Assembly: GCA_033557685.1 (NCBI GenBank)
Contig: JAWQRN010000001.1
Coordinates: 20,591-84,590 of the forward strand
Direction: 5' to 3'
Source: Sperchopsis tessellata
Lineage: Eukaryota > Arthropoda > Insecta > Coleoptera > Hydrophilidae
DNA: 64,000 nt
Shown: one piece after another, positions 31,801 through 45,200 of the stretch
Layout: every line of letters begins with the position of its first letter
Position numbering within the stretch: the stretch's first letter is position 1
Translations under genes and position numbers: made by a program
Notes under the pieces: model-generated
Databases searched by the model: none
What the model saw: the letters and a program-made list of their open reading frames with translations, nothing else
What the model was told of the DNA's origin: nothing

Positions 31801-34356
31801 AACCAACACATGGTTATCTCCCGGAAAACCTGAAGATATATCATAAATTTATTTGACATAGAGAACACTTCGAGTTCAACTTGAAGAGGGATAATTTATT
31901 ACACTTGCAGTAGGTACTAGAACAAGCACATGCCAACAGTCCATTTTGTGGTGTTTAAATAAAAGAAATATGAATTTAGTGTTTAAAAGATATTTATCTG
32001 TTACATATCTCATTTTTAATGGATCATTTTATAGTATTTTTGTATAAATTATTATTTATAAATTAATACTGCGGAAGTAAAAAAAAAACAAATATTAATA
32101 CTTTGAAAAACTTTATTGATTTAAACACAAAAGTGTTGAGAGTTTTTATTATTAATTAAAAATAAATGTTTATAATGTTTTAGTTACACACCAATACGTA
32201 ATATAAATGAACACACGTAAAAAATAATCCCCGATTGATCACTGACTGTGAAATTTGTGTACTGTGGCGATTTCTCTGCCCGCATTAATCACGGTAAGCA
32301 AGCACCTACTGTTTGCCTTAAAATATCTGATTTGAAATTTTCGGATTTTACGTACAATCGCATTTAATGGATAACCGTTCCTCCCATGTAGTCCAGAAAA
32401 TAGAGGATTCACAGTACTAATACATCACAGTTCATAAACAATTCATATCTACAGTCCATTTTTTAATCCATCATAGTCGCAGATGCATTCAAATCACCCG
32501 GCTTAATTTAATTATAGTTTGTTGTCTCACGTGGTTTTATTCAGTCTGCGATAGCTAATAATTAATTGATACGTATTATATTGCACTGTATTGGATTCTT
32601 GGATGCTTCTGGTTTTTTTTTTCAGCAGTTTACAAGGTTTGAGAGAGAGATTTTTCTTCTGCTTAGATGGTAAAATTTGGTATTCTGCAAGGTTCTGTCT
32701 TTCATTCCATTTTTTTTTTATAATTTACTCCTAACTCTATTTGTTTTCTATAATATTGGTAAGCAATCCACATTTTTGTGACGATACTCTGATATATTTA
32801 CTTTTAACTAGTTCTTGGCAAGGTTAAAATTTAAACAATGAGATTCAGCAGAATTACTTATATTATAGAATGGGCGAGATAGTTGAACTTGTAAGTTTAT
32901 TTTTCTATGACTCATTTCTTTATAACAAAGTAAGGTTTCGTACTGATATCAACAAGAAATGTGAGATAACTATCTGAAAATATTGGAGTGCAAGTTTTTA
33001 AAGGTCACATTCATATAGTATAGAAAATATTCTAAATTATGTGCCTTTGAACCTGAGGTGCTCATCTGTTATAGTTTTTAAATATAAATGTTTGCAGGTT
33101 AACACTAACCTGTTTAAATAATTTTTTTCATGATTTTTCGGTAGATGGGAGTTGTGTAGAGGTCAGTTTGTGTGATTCAGCTTTGTGGTTGTTGGCACAT
33201 GGTTATGTAAATTTGCATTTGATATTGTATATATAAGCAGGTATAACTCACTCTGACTCCATCTCCTTTTGAACTTTGTATTGCATATGAATATTAACAC
33301 AGTTGCTGCTAGGTGAGGCTCATTTTATTTATATTATATGAAGTGTGTTTTTTTAATTTTAACAGAACAAATTTCATATATGCCATCACAACTGTTCTTC
33401 CTTTGGTCCATGCTACCAGCTGATTCTCAATGTTCCTGAACTACTTGTATAGTTGACTAACTCCATTTAGTTTTTAAGAATGTTGTTTTTATTTAAAATA
33501 AAAAAAAATAGTACTCAAATATGGTGATTACATCTTTTTTTATAAATTATTGACTTAGTAAAACAAGTCCTTTTGTGTTAAAAAAATATTGGTTATTTAG
33601 AGTGCGACAGTTTGGTGGCCTGGTCGACAAGTAGTGAAAGAGGCCATTCTAAATAGAACCAACCTACATCCATGTGGAAAAGTAGTTGAACTTAAAGAAA
33701 GATGTCCTTGGAAAGATCACATGTTATCCATTGAAGAGGAACTAGGAATCATTGGTGAATTAAAGTTTATTGTTTTCCATGATAACACTGATTCATGGAG
33801 AGTACAAGGAATTCCACTTCAGCCAGATAGTTTTATATGCAGGTATTAAGCCAAACTAAATACAAATAATGTTAATGTTGTTTCCAGATGGAAACACGGT
33901 TTCCACACAGAAGCAACATTAATATAGATAATAGCCGTGGAAGACTATTACATTTAAATACGAATAATCCTTATATACAATTTAATATGAATATAAATTC
34001 CCTTTATGTGATGATAAATTCGATCTCAATGAAGAGTTTACCAATGCTGGCCTGTACCAAAGATCTGAAAAAAAATCATTTGACAGGCCTGGAATGCAGT
34101 TTTCCGCGAAATTTAATTTTAAATACTTTTATTGGATCTTTTTATAGTGTTTATTATATACCATTGTTGTTGGGTTTACAGAGTATTTCTCCATGAAGAC
34201 TGGAGAGGAGTAAGAGATAGTGAATTAAGCAAAATTGCCCAAATTGAAGATTGCATATTTTGTCACGCATCTGGATTCATAGGAGGCAATAAAACAAGAG
34301 AAGGAGCATTGAAGATGGCTTTGAAGAGTCTGGCTGCTGTACATGATAGGGATTAA
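26926..34356 (+). CDS. MYG1: MYG1 exonuclease (DHH-type 3'-5' RNA exonuclease)
   Basis: A complete plus-strand gene of 6 coding exons: 26926-26990, 27121-27280, 27362-27501, 30083-30413, 33601-33842 and 34182-34356. All junctions are GT..AG and in frame, giving 370 aa; human MYG1 is 376. MYG1 family proteins are 3'-5' RNA exonucleases of mitochondria and nucleus/nucleolus. Visible motifs: [14 protein letters not shown] (residues about 41-54), [18 protein letters not shown] (83-100; the Asp and the His-His pair are putative metal ligands), [17 protein letters not shown]-type [24 protein letters not shown], and near the end [19 protein letters not shown]. Exon 1 starts [10 protein letters not shown] and is basic, hydrophobic and free of acidic residues until Asp25, like a mitochondrial presequence. 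An in-frame second ATG at 27131 (Met26) would give a 345-aa form without it. Introns 3 (2.6 kb) and 4 (3.2 kb) carry mobile elements. The 5' UTR extent is unknown. Confidence 0.95.
27565..29285. mobile_element. Candidate non-autonomous hAT-like element in MYG1 intron 3
   Basis: The left end reads TAGTGAGGGGAATTATCGAA and the right end, on the minus strand, TAGTGATGGGTACTAGCAAA. They share the TAGTGA-GGG start used by many insect hAT-like elements. They are bounded by atttagat (27557-27564) and atttagct (29286-29293), an 8-bp duplication with one mismatch, which is the hAT size. Subterminal A/T-rich inverted repeats around tattcgaatg (27633-27678 versus 29170-29210) support a paired structure. 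No transposase is recognised inside; an (AT)n run is. The element is old, or composite, and the boundaries are an inference. Confidence 0.45.
28763..28805. repeat. (AT)n microsatellite
   Basis: An uninterrupted run of about 21 AT dinucleotides in MYG1 intron 3. Likely to vary in length between individuals. Confidence 0.95.
31236..32414. mobile_element. Non-autonomous pogo/Tigger-like element in MYG1 intron 4
   Basis: The ends are inverted relatives of each other: CAGTGAACCCTCGAGTTTCT on the plus strand and CTGTGAATCCTCTATTTTCT on the minus strand. Both are followed further in by an attTAATGGA block. Each end abuts a TA dinucleotide (31234-31235 and 32415-32416). Tigger/pogo elements start CAGT.AACCCTCGA and duplicate TA, which fits. 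No transposase frame remains; a younger 209-bp insertion lies inside. The copy is diverged, so it is probably old. Confidence 0.65.
31627..31835 (+). mobile_element. 209-bp Penelope-related insertion with perfect 16-bp target duplication
   Basis: The insert is bounded by perfect direct repeats atatatcataaattta at 31611-31626 and 31836-31851. It holds three about 34-bp subrepeats (agcacttttaagagct type), a block atgtcccctgcaacagtgga followed by cgaaac, and a terminal box ctcccggaaaacctgaag. It has no coding capacity. A duplication of this size suits target-primed reverse transcription, so it was presumably mobilised by an element in trans, most simply a Penelope-like one, since the middle block is shared with the Penelope tail at 2121-2275. 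It is nested in the pogo-like element, hence younger than it. Confidence 0.75.
32417..33600. other. Rest of MYG1 intron 4, no recognised features
   Basis: AT-rich intron sequence with poly-T runs leading to the acceptor at 33599-33600. No coding or repeat identity is recognised. Confidence 0.4.
33885..33955 (+). repeat. Penelope-like 3' terminus fragment (type A)
   Basis: It reads ggaaacacggtttccacaca, then agataatagccgtggaagac, then tattacatttaaat. It matches the last about 70 bp of the Penelope-like element at 851-2275 (agataataactgtggaagtt... attacatttaaat). It lies just inside MYG1 intron 5. It shows that this terminus is dispersed independently of the coding part. Confidence 0.65.
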
Positions 34357-34565
34357 ATAGTTACTATTCTGGGAGCATAAATGTTTGACTATTTTATATC
34401 CACATCCAACTCAAGTTGTCATCGAGTATATTTTTTTGCTGTTTTGTTATATGCATTGGTACTTATACATTTGCATTGTACACTCAAGTAGTGATAACTT
34501 TGAGAAGTAATATGGTATTTAACATGTTAACTGTTTAATGATCTGAAAAACTTGTGTCAAAGCAT

Positions 34566-34571
34566 ATTAAA
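34566..34571 (+). terminator. Candidate MYG1 polyadenylation signal (ATTAAA)
   Basis: The first common variant signal, ATTAAA, occurs 210 nt after the MYG1 stop codon, with a T-rich stretch following. No AATAAA is closer. A chance match is possible in this AT-rich DNA. Confidence 0.3.
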
Positions 34572-34984
34572 TATGTATTCATTTTTTTTTATCATAAGTG
34601 AACATTTTATTTGTAATTTATTTTGTCACCATTGTAATTTAAACAAAAGTATAAAATATACAGATATAAATTATTTTAGTATTTTCACTCTAATAATCTA
34701 TATTTAAAACAATAATTTTATGAATAACCGGTGTGAATTTTAATGAGGACATCAGGTATGACATTTCAGTACTTGTTAAATCAGTAAAGTGGTAAGTGCA
34801 GTTCTTTTTGGAAGTAAGTTGCTTTCTCCATTATTGGTATCAAACAGGAGAAATATTGAAAAGGTGGCCAAGTCACCAAGCAAACTCTTATACCAACTAA
34901 TAATGGCCTCAAACATTATCAATATTTTATTTAAAATACAATAAGTCATTGCTTTGTGAAATTGATATTTAGATACAAGTATAA

Positions 34985-35450
34985 CCTACCACTATGGGGG
35001 CTTTTGTAGACATGAGAAAGCATTTGACTCGAAGACATCTGAAGTGATAAAAGCTTTTCACCAAGAAACGAAATCAGTTCATTTGATATTGGCGTTAGAC
35101 AAGGAGATGCCATATCACTGAAGTTGTTCAGTGCAGCTCTATAGTATAATATGTTCTAAACACTAGATTGGGAACATAAGGGCATTAAAATGAATGGAGG
35201 TTATCTTAATTGTTTGGGATATCAAGAACACATGATTGATCTAGATTCAGAAAGTACAAATGTAGACCTTAGAATAAATTTTAGGAACACGAAAGTGATT
35301 CTCAGTGAACTAACTATGCAACCTAATGTGGGAACCCTTATCAAAACTGTAATATTTTACATGTATTTGGACCAGCTTATAATGGTGGATGGATATATTT
35401 CTTCTGAGATTACGTAAAAAGCTTTCTTGGAGTACAACTCGCAGATGCAA
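34985..35450 (+). mobile_element. LINE reverse transcriptase relic (RTE/BovB-like)
   Basis: Plus-strand frames read GAFVDMRKHLTRRHLK (the F.DYEKAFDSV region), then with shifts IRQGDAISLKLFSAAL (GVRQGD.ISPKLF.A.L), NTRLGT*GH-, then an open stretch KMNGGYLNCLGYQEHMIDLD-, INFRNTKVILSELTMQPNVG and FYMYLDQLIMVDGYISSEI. These match the block order of RTE/BovB-like elements from catalytic block A to the 'YLGQ' motif (here YLDQ). The F-A-D-D box itself is degraded to CLGYQEH. A dead fragment between MYG1 and NOX5. Confidence 0.65.
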
Positions 35451-35859
35451 TGGAATTTAAAATGCAGGGTATATATCAGTGTGTTTAACTTGTGATGACA
35501 TATGCTATTTAGACTTGGACATTACATTCCTCGCACATTTAGAAGTTGCAAAACATAAGAAGTATTGAGAGGTACATGATGGGACAATTTTACAACTAAT
35601 ATGACTGAAAAATTTGTTAGATCATGCAGCCCAGTGTCCGCTATTATTGCGGGAAAAGTTGAACCTACCCACACTGTTTTCAGGAGACCATACTCAATAA
35701 CGAGAGTTGGCATGATGCTTATTCGGAAGAAGACAAATAACAGATGGCAGTTGTTCAAATATATAGGTTCACTACATTCCTGTGAATAAAATATCTCACA
35801 AAAAAATTAACTTAGTCCACCACAAATTAAAAACACAAAGAATTGGTTAAACGTTCTTT

Positions 35860-38060
35860 ACATATTAAAAAAAAAAATACTTTTAAGAATCTGTGGAATT
35901 ATTCTAGTGTAAGAAGGTGGAATACAATGTCCTCCTAAAAATAAAAGTAAAAAAATAATAATGAAGATAGACTTACAAATTCTTATAACAAAATGAAAAG
36001 AATATGAGATATTGTGAAAAAATGCGTGCACTTCTAATGATCTCAATTTACCGACTGTTCAAGATCTGAATAACTATTTTATAAATTGCAATACAAGCCT
36101 ATTTACAGGCACTGTTGATGAATATCGGTGCAGTATTCCAAACGGTGACGGATCAATATTTTTTATTCTACATCAAAAGAAAAAATTTCAGAGATTGTTA
36201 AAAAACTCAAGAGTAAAAAGAGTACTGATGAAGATGAAATCTACTCTACACTCCTGAAGAAATTCATCCTAAATTTTACTGAACCCCTGATGGATAGAAT
36301 TAACACATCTCTACTGTGTGGGATTTATCCAGAAGTTTTAAAAATGGCCATAGTAATCCTCTGTTTAAAAAAGGATGAAGAAAAAGTTGTTTCTTATTAC
36401 AGACCAATGAGTTTAATAAGCTTTTCAAAAACGTTTTAATACAGTGTGTTTGTAAGAGTATATAAATTTATAACAATCTAATACAATACTGAATTCCAAT
36501 TTTTGACTTGATAAAAATCATATATTAGGCAATGGATTAGGCCAATCTCTCATATGGCTTGTCTCTGGATTTCATTGAGGCATTGTCAAAACCAGAGAGA
36601 TACGTCTTTCACAGGCAACCATGGATGTCAACCTAGCTGTCTGTTAGAAAACAAAGTAATATATCATTGAGACGGTATTATTCACGCATTATCTTATAGT
36701 GATCCTCAAGGAAGTGTATTGGTACCTGTTTATATTCTTCTTGAATGACATGCCCCAGTCAATAAAAGAATTGCAAAAAATTGTCAGCTATGAAGACAAT
36801 ATATTTGTTCTGGTTATTGCCAATGTATAGCTTCAGATGGTAGTTAAGGCTAGTAAAACCCTTAAAGCCCCACAATATTGGTTCATTACTTATATTGAAC
36901 ACTATGAAGACAAAATGTGCCATGTTCTAGGCCTCAAATACCTTTAGTACACAAGACTCTGTGTGACTTGGTGATGTTCTCAATCACTAGGAAACTGCAA
37001 AAGTCTTAAAAATACTTACTACATGTGCCTGAAGATATTCAATGATCTTCTGCAGATATCCAAAATCATTTTTCTCTAGATGAATTTCATGAAAGATGAA
37101 CAATACGGACTTTTTGTGTAAATTGTTTTGGATCAACGTTTTTGGGTAACACATTTTTTGTATTATTTTTTGTACATATGTATGATGATGGCATTGTTTA
37201 TTCCAGAATTATTATGGATATTGATTACTTATTTACCTATGGCTGTAGGATTTTAGTTGTTTGCCTTTTGTATAATTACGTATGTTATCTATGATTCAAA
37301 GTTTTTAGTACTTGTGCAGAATTCCACTTATAAATGTTTTACTGTTCAATAATTTAACCATAATTGAAAAACAGTTTGGTAAGAGAAGCAAAGTGCCATC
37401 CTTGGAGCCAAATTTGCAGATATGACTCATTCTTATTCACGAGAATACATTAGTGATTCTTATTGGAGAGACAGCCCAAGATATTGTTAACTAGATCGAG
37501 GTGTATCTATAGTTGACCTCTATAATCTATTATTGTCTTCCTTAGATATCAAACCAACATTAACGTTTTTTTTTTTGGAAATATGCTACTTTTGAGAACA
37601 CTCAGAGATGTTAGTATGGAATCTGATCTATATGGTTCAGTTTTGGAGAGGTATGCCAGGATCTGCTGTTATTTTAAAAACTCTAAACAGAGCACTGCGT
37701 GTGATGTTTAGAATGGGCGAAGTGGATTCATGTAGGGATGGTTTTGGTAGAAAAAAGATTTGAACATTTCCAGCCATATATATCACTTCAATGTTAAAAT
37801 ATGTTTCTAAGAACCAATACTTGTTTGAATATAACTTGTACATGCACGAGTATAATAACAAACATAGAAAATAATTTAAGCCTTACACACTAAACTATGC
37901 TAAGTATTTGAATAGCCCTTTTTATCCGAATCTTATTTAAGTCCCTGAGAGTATCAGAAAGCTTGAAATAGAGTGTTCATTCAAGAAGGCCATCAGGGCT
38001 CTTTGTCTGTCTGGCATGTTTGATTCTTTGATGGAATTTGAGCAATATCTAGACAATTTT
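35860..38060 (+). mobile_element. Degenerate non-LTR retrotransposon (reverse transcriptase and C-terminus)
   Basis: Reading from 36160: EIVKKLKSKKSTDEDEIYST, then LLKKFILNFTEPLMDRINTS, LLCGIYPEVLKMAIVI, KVVSYYRPMSLISFSKTF (36220-36440). This is the N-terminal reverse transcriptase region (NYRPISLL) of a Jockey-superfamily-like LINE. Later pieces are DPQGSVL..P (36704-36728; PQGSVLGP), an NDMP.SIK-like piece, and a C-terminal part near 37660-37820 (KTLNRALRVMFRMG; FEHFQPYISL). Frames are broken many times. It fills most of the gap between the 3' ends of MYG1 and NOX5. Confidence 0.65.
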
Positions 38061-39248
38061 TTGTATGTTTTGTTTTCTGGTTTTTCGAGTCTCAGATTTA
38101 TGGAGCACCTCACTATCGTTTCTGTGTAATATATTTTGTGTTAATTTATTTGTGTATTTATTTGTTTGATGCTTGATTCATTTGTTTACTTTCATCTGTG
38201 TATGTACTTGGTTTGATTTGTATAGATTGTAAGTTATTATTATTGTGAAGGTACTACTACTGTGAAGGGTGTTGGAATGTTCTGTGGAGTACTCCTCATC
38301 TCTGCTATTAAAAGTTGCTCAAGTAATTTACACTGATCTCCATTTACAGGTCTCCATACAAGCAGCCTTGTTTATTCACAGTTGATTGTTTTGAGAATAT
38401 ACCCAGAGATTTTCTTGAATCTTTGTAGATCTATAATTTCCCAATATACATTATGTTACAGTGCGGTGAAGTCCCTATTTTGATCAAGTGTAAAATATAT
38501 GGAATTCGGAACGAATTATTAATTTCTTATGGGTTTAAATGGTTCCATTTATGTTGCTTCCATTTAGAAGTGTCCTTCATGTAACCAGTTAATCTTGTAA
38601 AATTGCGTATGTGGATTCTCTTGCAATTTTATGTTTTAATAGATAAAGGACAGTCTTTGCCAAGGGAATGATTTGGTTTTGTGATTTTAAATTTCTTAGA
38701 GAAATGACAAAATAAAACAATTTTTTGTTTTAAGTATATACATAAAAACTCATATTTATTCTCATTATTATAGTTACAGAGCAAATAAACAGAAGGACTT
38801 ATTAATATTTTAAAAGAAAAATACAATAGCATTGTATCTATAAAACATAAAGAGAATTCCCTCTACCAGAAACATTTTTGTCATTAAAGAAAGAGGTATG
38901 TTACTATGGAAAATTAGTTTTAGGGTAAAAAATAAATAGGTTATAGTATTTTAAATATGTACCTTATGGATATTTACAAGTTACATAAAAAATATAAAAT
39001 ATTTTCTGAACATTGTTGTATTATAAATTTTTTTTTATATATATATATATATATTTATATCCATTAGGTATATTATTAAACATTAGAATAAGACATGGAT
39101 AGATAAAATAGATTCAAGTTTGTCTAGTGTATTCCTAACATAGCATGGCAGCTTATATACACATAATAATAAATAAAATTTATCTACAAACAATAAATAT
39201 AACACTATACAATAATTAACATAGTTATCTAAAATATAGAGTTAATAA
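38061..39248. other. Intergenic / NOX5 3' UTR side, no recognised features
   Basis: AT-rich DNA downstream of the NOX5 stop codon; the 3' UTR of NOX5 must lie here, but no polyadenylation signal can be chosen with confidence (an AATAAA on the minus strand at 38755-38760 is about 490 nt past the stop). A short AT run is at about 39037-39060. Confidence 0.35.
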
Positions 39249-42200
39249 TTAAAATACTTCTTTGCGAAAACTAAATCCGTACTGATCACATTTCATCCTT
39301 AGAATTCTCGCAAGTTGTGGTGGCCCACAGTAAAATACGGTAACTTTGCCTTTCTTTTGGTCAAGAATTTGTTTGAAAACTTTATCCCAATTTGGTCGAC
39401 CAGCGTTAGTTCTTGTTTTTAATCCTGTGATAAGGTCCCGCTTTTCCTGAAACATTATTTCAATTTTACACTGTGACACATTGTCTAAACCTTGGGATTA
39501 CCTTTTCATGAAGTAAATCTAATGCCAACTGTAGGCCTACTGCTTTCATGTCTGTTTTTTGGAGAGCGCTGGTGATGTACATGTGCATATCTAAAAATCT
39601 TTCCATTGCACCTCCTAACTCTGCTTGTTCTATTTCCAACTGAGACAACAAATTAACAAACCACTCAAATGAACGTTGGTCTCGGTTAATCCAGAAGAAA
39701 TCGACCTACAAAAAATGTTATGATGTTCAATTAAAAATATAAAAAAATAAACAAATGCATTTGTACAGCAAATAAATTAAAAAATATAGCCTTAGTTAAT
39801 ATGGTCTTCTTTAATTAGTATATTTTACACCAACATCTATTGCCCGTGAGGTGTGGAAGGTTGATGACCTACAACCATCTATTATCATCGTATTAAATAA
39901 AACTGTGGTGTACTGTTTCCCTGAAACTGGAAACAATAAATCACGTTCTTTTATTTACTTACAGTTAATCACGACATCCTTTTTCAGAAACTAGAAATTT
40001 GCAGTGTCAGTGGTCTAGCTTTACGGCTTATAAGAAATCATCTAATAGCTAGGTTACAGGTTGTGAGAATTGGAGATTCTGTTCGTACTATGTAAAAGAT
40101 TACAGATCGAATATCACAGAGGATGCTTTCATAGAATCTGAATGGCAGAGTTATTTTATATGCGATGATGTTGTTTGTGGGGGGAGTATCACCTCGAAGC
40201 AGGTAAAGGATTTATTGTAAGTGCGATTTTCACATTATAAAGGATAGGCTTGATATTAACATACTCGGTTTGAATTACAACAAATTCATCTTCATAAGAT
40301 TTTTCAAACGAAACGGTGAACTGGATTAATTGTAAAATGTTAACCTGCAATTGCTTTGAAAACATGCGAGCAGTGGATAGAACTAACAACTATCTTGGCG
40401 TTGTCACTGACTCACTCTAATTAACGGTACGACGAATACATATCATTAACTGCTACTAGGTTGAGATCTCTGTACGTATTTAGAAGACTAAGTAGAATAA
40501 TGACTATACAAATCTTCTCTTTTTAGTTGACCGATTTTATAATGGGGAGGACAATCAATGGAAGAACAGTCCTGGAATGTATATTTAACCAGAAACATGT
40601 AGATCTAGAGTTTACTGATGATGTTTGTTGATTAGCAGAGAATCAGTGATACTGGCAGATTCGTCTAAATAAGGTTGCAGAAGTGGAATTAGCTATGGGA
40701 CTGTGAATAAATGTAGGAAAGACAATGATGCTTCGTATGAACACATGGATGTAACCGTGGAAGGGAGGGTTGTTCAGGATGTTGACAGATTTTTTTACCA
40801 TTGAAGACGTATGGATGGAGCTGGTGGTTGTGAAGAGGATATAAAGAAAAAGTGGAAAACAATGAGTTCACTCTTAGTTAGGATTAGGCCAAGGTGATTG
40901 TCAAATTTCACAATTAATTATCCATTGTTCCAAAATGTTCGATTCATTATTCGATGTTCTTATCAAGTAATCGATTAATTGTAGATTATTTTTTAAATTT
41001 ATTAAACAACGATTAATCAGTTATTTTTAATATTTATCAAACATTGATTAATCGATTATTTTATAGAAATCGAAACGAAATCCCAGCCTTAGTTGGGATA
41101 ACGTCTGCACTAATAAATGCTCATGAGAATTTCTTTTGGCCCGACACAATATTCATTGTTTTACTATAGTGAAAAAGTCAACAGGAACTAGTGCATATCG
41201 TCATTATAAGAATGAAGTGGAAGTGGATGAGACACACTCTAAGAAAGCCTTATGAGGACATGCCTGTAGGCCTTCCCTATAATTGGAGAAAAAGGAAAAC
41301 GCCTGTGGATACTTGGAAGAGAAGAAAATGACATGGCATGATGTCAAGGTGTTTAGATGTTGCGGATGGCAATTAACAGTAAACATAGATGAACTGCTTT
41401 ATTTCACCAACGCTTGTGGTGAAAATAATTTTTTTCTTTACAACATGGCAAACTTATTGTATCCACAGATAATCATTGGCTAAAAATTTTCAGGCGAGTT
41501 CTAAAATTCATATAATATAACTAACCAGTTAGTAACTACAACTAGTTAGTCTATACATTTACAAAATACGCTTAAAATAAATATAAAGGTTTGAGACGTA
41601 TTGAATATGTCAACTCATTTTATTAGTTCTTTCCCCGCACCTTAATACTGCCGTCCAGCAGTTTATAGATATGAAACGCATACAACATGAAATTAAATAA
41701 ACGTACATAGTTTTTTGTGAGTGCAGTCGACATCTGCTGAGATTCGCTCTTCATACTCGTCGCAACAGTGAAGACAAGTTACCAATACACAGGAACAAAG
41801 TAAACATAAAGTTTTTCGAGAACCGAAATAACTATAAGCCATTGAGTTGACATCTTCGGTAGGTCCTGCAAAACTTTGTATTTTCAATTATTATTTAGAG
41901 TTAGGTAGCGATTGAGCGGCTGAAACCTAATCCTCCAATGCCCTATATGTGTCCCCAATTGTTTGTATTAACTAGTGTGTTCCTCATAGTAATCATCGTG
42001 CCTTCCTTACAAATCGCAGAATGTCCCGATATTTGCCATTCCTTTTATTCTCCATCCTCAGGTTGGTTGATCCTTAGATTCTAAGTCACTGCTGATTGGG
42101 AGCTGAGCAGTGACACAGAAAGTGCTGCTCTGACTTATTCTCATATCTCACATTATCTTCATCTTATGCAAGTGATTTATAACTCTATAGTATCATCCAG

Positions 42201-45200
42201 TGCACCCTATATAGAATCTCACCTTGTTCTCTAATCTTTACTTTCATAGATACATCAAGTAGTGGTTTTGGTCAATTCCCTCAGACCTACCTTCTCTAGT
42301 ATATCTGCTTATTCTATACTCACAGGCCAGTCTGCCCAGAACATCTGAGACCCCTGCTGTCTGAAAAAATTGCCACGTTCTATGCAGGAGGTTTTTCTGC
42401 ATAATAGTGTAGACCTCGACTTGGAAGACAATAGTATGCGTATCTATAGGTATAGCCTTAGTGATTTGCAAATTCTGGTAACATACGCATGGTCATCATG
42501 ATATTTATTTCCTTGTAGTATATTTGTAACTCATCTTTGCCTCAGTAGCGATATAAATTTCTAACCTCAGCAGATGCAGATCATAATTGGTTGTTTGTGT
42601 AAAATTGCTAAGACTAAATCCACAATTTATAAAGTATGTTAAATTATTTGTTAATTTTGCTTCTGTATTATTGTAAAATATAAGAAATTTAAGGATTTTA
42701 TCTCATTGATTTTGGAACAAAGTTCAATATTAAGAACATTTTAGTACAAGATAATGAAATCTGATGCAGGGAAGAAGGTCAATACAGCCAGTGTAATACA
42801 CTGTTAGATATGATAAAAAAAACTAATTTAAGTATTAGGGCAGCTAATAGACCTGTTGTGACTATAGGTAGGCCATTTATGCGATGTATTTTGACCTAGT
42901 AAATGTCCTTTGTATTGGTGTAAACTCCACGTTACTTGAGATCAAAGTCCATCATTGTATGGATCTAAGAAAAATTGAGGATAACAATATCATCTATCTA
43001 AGTAATGAGCGAACAGGATGTTTTTTTAATGATTGTTATAAATATATAGGCACAATCCAGTCAATCCGTCACTTACCACTTTTTATTTACCAAATGAGTA
43101 AATTTTAGATTGTAGAGGCTCTGAGTAATGACCTATCTCTTAGTTGTCTTTATATCTTCTGTTATTTGATTTTGTTCAAATGTTATTTGCTTAAAATAAA
43201 ACATAAATACCTTTCGTAAGTTCATTACTGTAGGAGGAATCTCACTTGCCCAGCTAAATTTGCATTTTGGGCAACAATGTCTAGCCTTCCAATACCTATG
43301 CATAATGGACTGCAATATTGATGCAAATGGTGTTACTCCAATGCCTGTTGCTATGAGAATAGCATGCTGAGCCCTAAATATATGACTTGATGGAGCACCG
43401 TATGGACCATCTAAGTATATCTACAAAAAAAAAATGATTAGAAAATGTTGTAGGCATACACAAAAAACACTTCAACGTAGTTATGAAGCAACATAATAAA
43501 ATGATAGATTTGTTGATTGATTGAAATTAAAATATTAGATTCTATTTTTTTAAAACTGATTTAATATTTATCTATTACAAAAGTTTGTTAAGTTATCTTA
43601 AGTTATAAGTTACACTTTATTCTGTAAACTTTATTTTTTAAAATAGTTCAAATATACGAGATTTGCAATGATTTTAGCTCCATAGATTTTACTGAGATAT
43701 ATTCCTTCAATCATATTGACCAACAAACTACAAAACACCATGGTATGTGTTATATATGGTATGCTCATTGATGATGTAGTCAGGCCCAAGCTGTTTTTCG
43801 TAATACAAACTGTCAGCTATGATCATAGTAAGGGTAATTTACTAATTACTAGACAAATTTTAAATGTAAACAAGTAAGAGAAAATATCAATAGTTAAAAA
43901 TATGCCCGTTGTTTTTGAAGATTCTCCCTCATGGATATGGCACGGTTGGTCAGTTTTCCCAACGATCAACTGATGTGCATACCATATAATAATCATATCA
44001 CAATGAACACACGTCAAATATTTAATTAATTTGATAGGTTTCTAGTATTTTTGAGCATACATTACAGAAATTTTATGCATTTATAAAATTATACTTTATG
44101 GATTTTAAGTCCTGTAGCACCTTGTAAATATTGGCATAAAATGATCTTGTTTTTAATCTAAGTATAAATTTAATTTCATCAATATTAACAAATGCTTTTT
44201 ATTTGAGGAATATGTTGCACAACCTCCATCATGCAACCAGAAAACATGCAAAAAAAAAACAGAACTAAAATACACAACACATACAGAGGAAAGAAATTGT
44301 CTCTTAACAAGAAATGTGAGAACTTAAAATTTTGAACTATTTTCTAGAAAGACCGCATAAACTTAGGAATGTATTTTGATATATGTTATATAAAATTGCT
44401 TAATAAATTACAATTTATTTTATGATATTACTAAGTGGAAAATACATCCAAAGAAATTCTCACATTTGAAAGATACCTGTTCATATTTTGATAACAAAGA
44501 AAATTGGAAATAGTTGAGGAAATGAACGTCAAGCAACATTTATATAAAAATCACCTCTGTTACTCTGCTACTAATAGGAATTTTTATTCGTAGTTCAGTA
44601 TATAAATCATGTATTTTCGCTGCTGCTATTGGTACCTTTTTAATCTTGTTCGGCTGGAGAAAAATAAAATAAAAAACATTATAGTTGTAATTTTATATAA
44701 TATTAAGTTATTAGTTTCATATTATTTCACAAATAAAATTTTCTGCAAATATTAAACACTAAATGAGAACGACATTGTAAAGTGAGTAAAAGAAGAGCAT
44801 TAATGTTATTGGATTAGAATACAGTGGTAGGTAGAGTGGAGTTGACAAAAGAAAGCCTACAACAGCATGTTAATTTTGCAGTGTCTAAAAATTTAAACAT
44901 GTGATTAGGGTTGAACCGAGACTAAGCACCCAAGCTTAGAGAATATTCAGTTACTTGGCAAATACACACATGCTCACACATATTGTTTATTATGAACATT
45001 TATTATGAAACATAATTTTAAAACAGCCAGCCATGTACATTCAAAATAGTGCTTAATTTTCTGTGAATTATATCTTTTTGTGAGTAAATATAATCCAAAT
45101 AAACAAACGCCTGTACGAGGTTATATAATATTTAGAACTCCCTATTAGTTTCTATTGTTTATTTTCTTAAAAATGTTTTTTTTTTAATTTCATGATAATT

